From: Xanthobacteraceae bacterium
GTDB lineage: Bacteria > Pseudomonadota > Alphaproteobacteria > Rhizobiales > Xanthobacteraceae
Assembly (NCBI GenBank): GCA_030037185.1
Contig: JASHRR010000051.1
Span: forward strand, 1 to 7,866
Direction of reading: 5' to 3'
DNA length: 7,866 nt
Shown here: positions 6,943 to 7,866 of the stretch, piece by piece
Numbering within the stretch: the first letter of the stretch is position 1
Layout: each line of letters begins with the position of its first letter
Translations under genes and position numbers: made by a program
The notes under the pieces: model-generated
What the model saw: the letters and a program-made list of their open reading frames with translations, nothing else
Databases searched by the model: none
What the model was told of the DNA's origin: nothing

Positions 6943-6957
6943 GTTCATTATTTGTTC
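6943..6957 (-). promoter_or_regulatory. LexA box (SOS operator) of imuA
   Basis: On the plus strand the site reads GTTC-ATTATTT-GTTC, which on the imuA strand is GAAC-N7-GAAC, the known alphaproteobacterial LexA motif (GTTC-N7-GTTC). It sits 31 bp upstream of the imuA start, where LexA would cover the promoter. A third half-site, GAAC on the plus strand at 6934-6937, lies five bases away in inverted orientation. Confidence 0.8.
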
Positions 6958-7063
6958 TATCCATGCCCGGTGTCAATGGACAGGAGCCGCATCCGGCACA
7001 TCCGGCCGAACCTCAGAAGCTATTTCGAAACAGCGCCGGCCAAAAAATCAAGCAATCGAGACG

Positions 7064-7108
7064 GTTCAGACTCGGCCGCATCGGCCGTTCAGACTCGGCC
7101 GCATCGGC
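7064..7108. repeat. Tandem duplication, 23-bp period, two copies
   Basis: A unit that begins GTTCAGACTCGG and ends CATCGGC occurs at 7064 and again at 7087. Twenty-two positions are identical and the second copy lacks the final C. Each unit contains the palindromic core CGGCCG. There are only two copies, so this is a local duplication rather than an array. Confidence 0.8.
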
Positions 7109-7187
7109 GCAACCAATTGAGCTTGGAGCATGGCTCGTCCATCACGGCCAGAAGACTTCCTTCCCCGCCAGCCGACCCGCCGTGAAT

Positions 7188-7203
7188 AGCCGCTTTCGCG
7201 GCT
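7188..7203. repeat. Short hairpin
   Basis: AGCCGC and GCGGCT are perfect 6-bp arms around TTTC. There is no T tract on either side, so a terminator role is not supported. Confidence 0.4.
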
Positions 7204-7424
7204 CGAGATGGAGTTTCGGGCCTCATGGCCAGGCCGGTTCCCGACCCAAGAGCGGCTTGATCTCGCGTGGCTGCGACCCACACCCGCAATCGTGCTCGCG
7301 CTCTCTTTTCTGCCGGTCCTCAGGATGGCTCTCACACTGCGCGGCGAATCCAATGGTGTTCCGACGAGACAATGGCGTCACACCGCTCCTTAAGGGCGGC
7401 GTTGTACAAGGGTCGCAATGCATC

Positions 7425-7440
7425 TTGTGGCTTGCCACAA
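7425..7440. repeat. 16-bp inverted repeat
   Basis: TTGTGGC and GCCACAA are perfect 7-bp arms separated by TT. No gene start lies close by on either strand, so a role as an operator cannot be argued; it may be chance or an old element end. Confidence 0.4.
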
Positions 7441-7730
7441 CCTGGATAGGGCTTTGATTCGCCTGATACACTTAGTTAAATGTCGGAACAATCCAAGTTT
7501 TCCAAGTCATACCATGCGCCTACGCGCTCCAGTAGCGCTTAGTTATGCTATCGGACGAACTGCAGAGACGCGGAAATGCAGAACCGCTTCAAGCAGATCG
7601 CAGAGGCGCGATGCCGGGGCGGGCTGGAGGTCACCTTAAATTCAACGGGTTACGACAACTTGTTGATCGCCCTTCACCCCCAGCCTTCGGCTCTCGCGTG
7701 CGCAAGGATAGGGTACGACAATTCTGCTCC

Positions 7731-7768
7731 CAGCCGTACACCCAGCACTCAGCCGTACACCCAGCACT
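7731..7768. repeat. Tandem duplication, 19-bp period, two copies
   Basis: The 19-bp unit CAGCCGTACACCCAGCACT is present twice with no mismatch, at 7731-7749 and 7750-7768. The period is not a multiple of three, which argues against a coding repeat. It lies in the gene-poor right end. Confidence 0.85.
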
Positions 7769-7866
7769 CAAAGGATCTTCGCTGACAGGTGGGCAGATCG
7801 GCCCGCTCACCGCAAAGCCTGACGGGCCGCACTTAATACCGTCTGAACAACCCCACCAGCTTGCCC

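Larger units (their letters stand above)
6958..7866. other. Long stretch without a supportable gene
   Basis: Frames of 60-108 codons are open on both strands, as expected at this composition, but none has a convincing start site, signal peptide or motif. One plus frame from ATG 7545 is open to the right edge (107 codons), but its translation shows nothing familiar. A minus-strand stretch near 7390-7410 reads RPLYNAALKERCDA, faintly like the start of TnpB/OrfB-type proteins, and stops soon after. The segment holds two tandem duplications and two small inverted repeats, and is probably decayed mobile or intergenic DNA. Confidence 0.4.

Noticed and set aside
7375..7445. Minus-strand stretch RPLYNAALKERCDA resembling the start of TnpB/OrfB proteins
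   Set aside because: About 20 residues of weak similarity followed by a stop, with no zinc finger or RuvC motif nearby.
6492..7457. 321-codon plus-strand open frame
   Set aside because: Its first part is antisense to imuA, whose family is recognisable, and the frame runs over the LexA box. The remainder is low-information sequence.
7545..7866. Plus-strand frame open to the right edge from ATG 7545
   Set aside because: No clear ribosome site, contains both exact copies of an out-of-phase 19-bp repeat, and the translation matches nothing I know. It could be revisited with sequence beyond the edge.

Overview
The window looks like accessory DNA from an alphaproteobacterium of the Bradyrhizobium/Nitrobacteraceae kind. 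This is inferred from the high-GC codon use, the ImuA protein with an alphaproteobacterial LexA box (GAAC-N7-GAAC), and TonB-dependent receptors with proline/alanine-rich leaders. No RNA gene or CRISPR array was seen. Family names come from reading the translations; no database search was possible.

Left part (1-2600). The left edge holds the first 101 codons of a TonB-dependent receptor on the minus strand, running out of the window. Upstream of it is an A+T-rich control region with a perfect 19-bp palindrome (433-451). Next come relics: the N-terminal piece of a JmjC/cupin-like protein (939-1145, +) and an insertion-element-type helix-turn-helix protein on the minus strand, broken by one missing base (1479-2094, -), followed by a hairpin that could be its terminator.

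Middle (2520-6125). A second A+T-rich stretch carries a dyad resembling the Irr iron-control element. It precedes a near full-length TonB-dependent receptor (2709-4990, +) whose frame breaks at 4687/4688, so that the last strands of the barrel lie in another frame. After it comes a small ORF overlapping the receptor stop by ATGA, then a nucleoside/guanine deaminase relic (5282-5978, +). This relic keeps the zinc-site motifs HAE and PCAMC, but has an extra T, an in-frame TAG and no visible start.

Right part (6126-7866). The only apparently intact recognisable gene is imuA on the minus strand (6126-6911), with a good LexA box 31 bp upstream of its start. The usual partner imuB does not follow it. 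The remaining 900 bp hold no gene I can support, only two short tandem duplications and small palindromes.

Overall this reads as a decaying accessory region: two divergent outer-membrane uptake receptors, probably for iron-siderophores, separated by insertion-element and gene debris, next to a detached SOS gene. Several lesions are single-base, so base-calling errors must be excluded before they are taken as biology. I see no convincing new biological system here.
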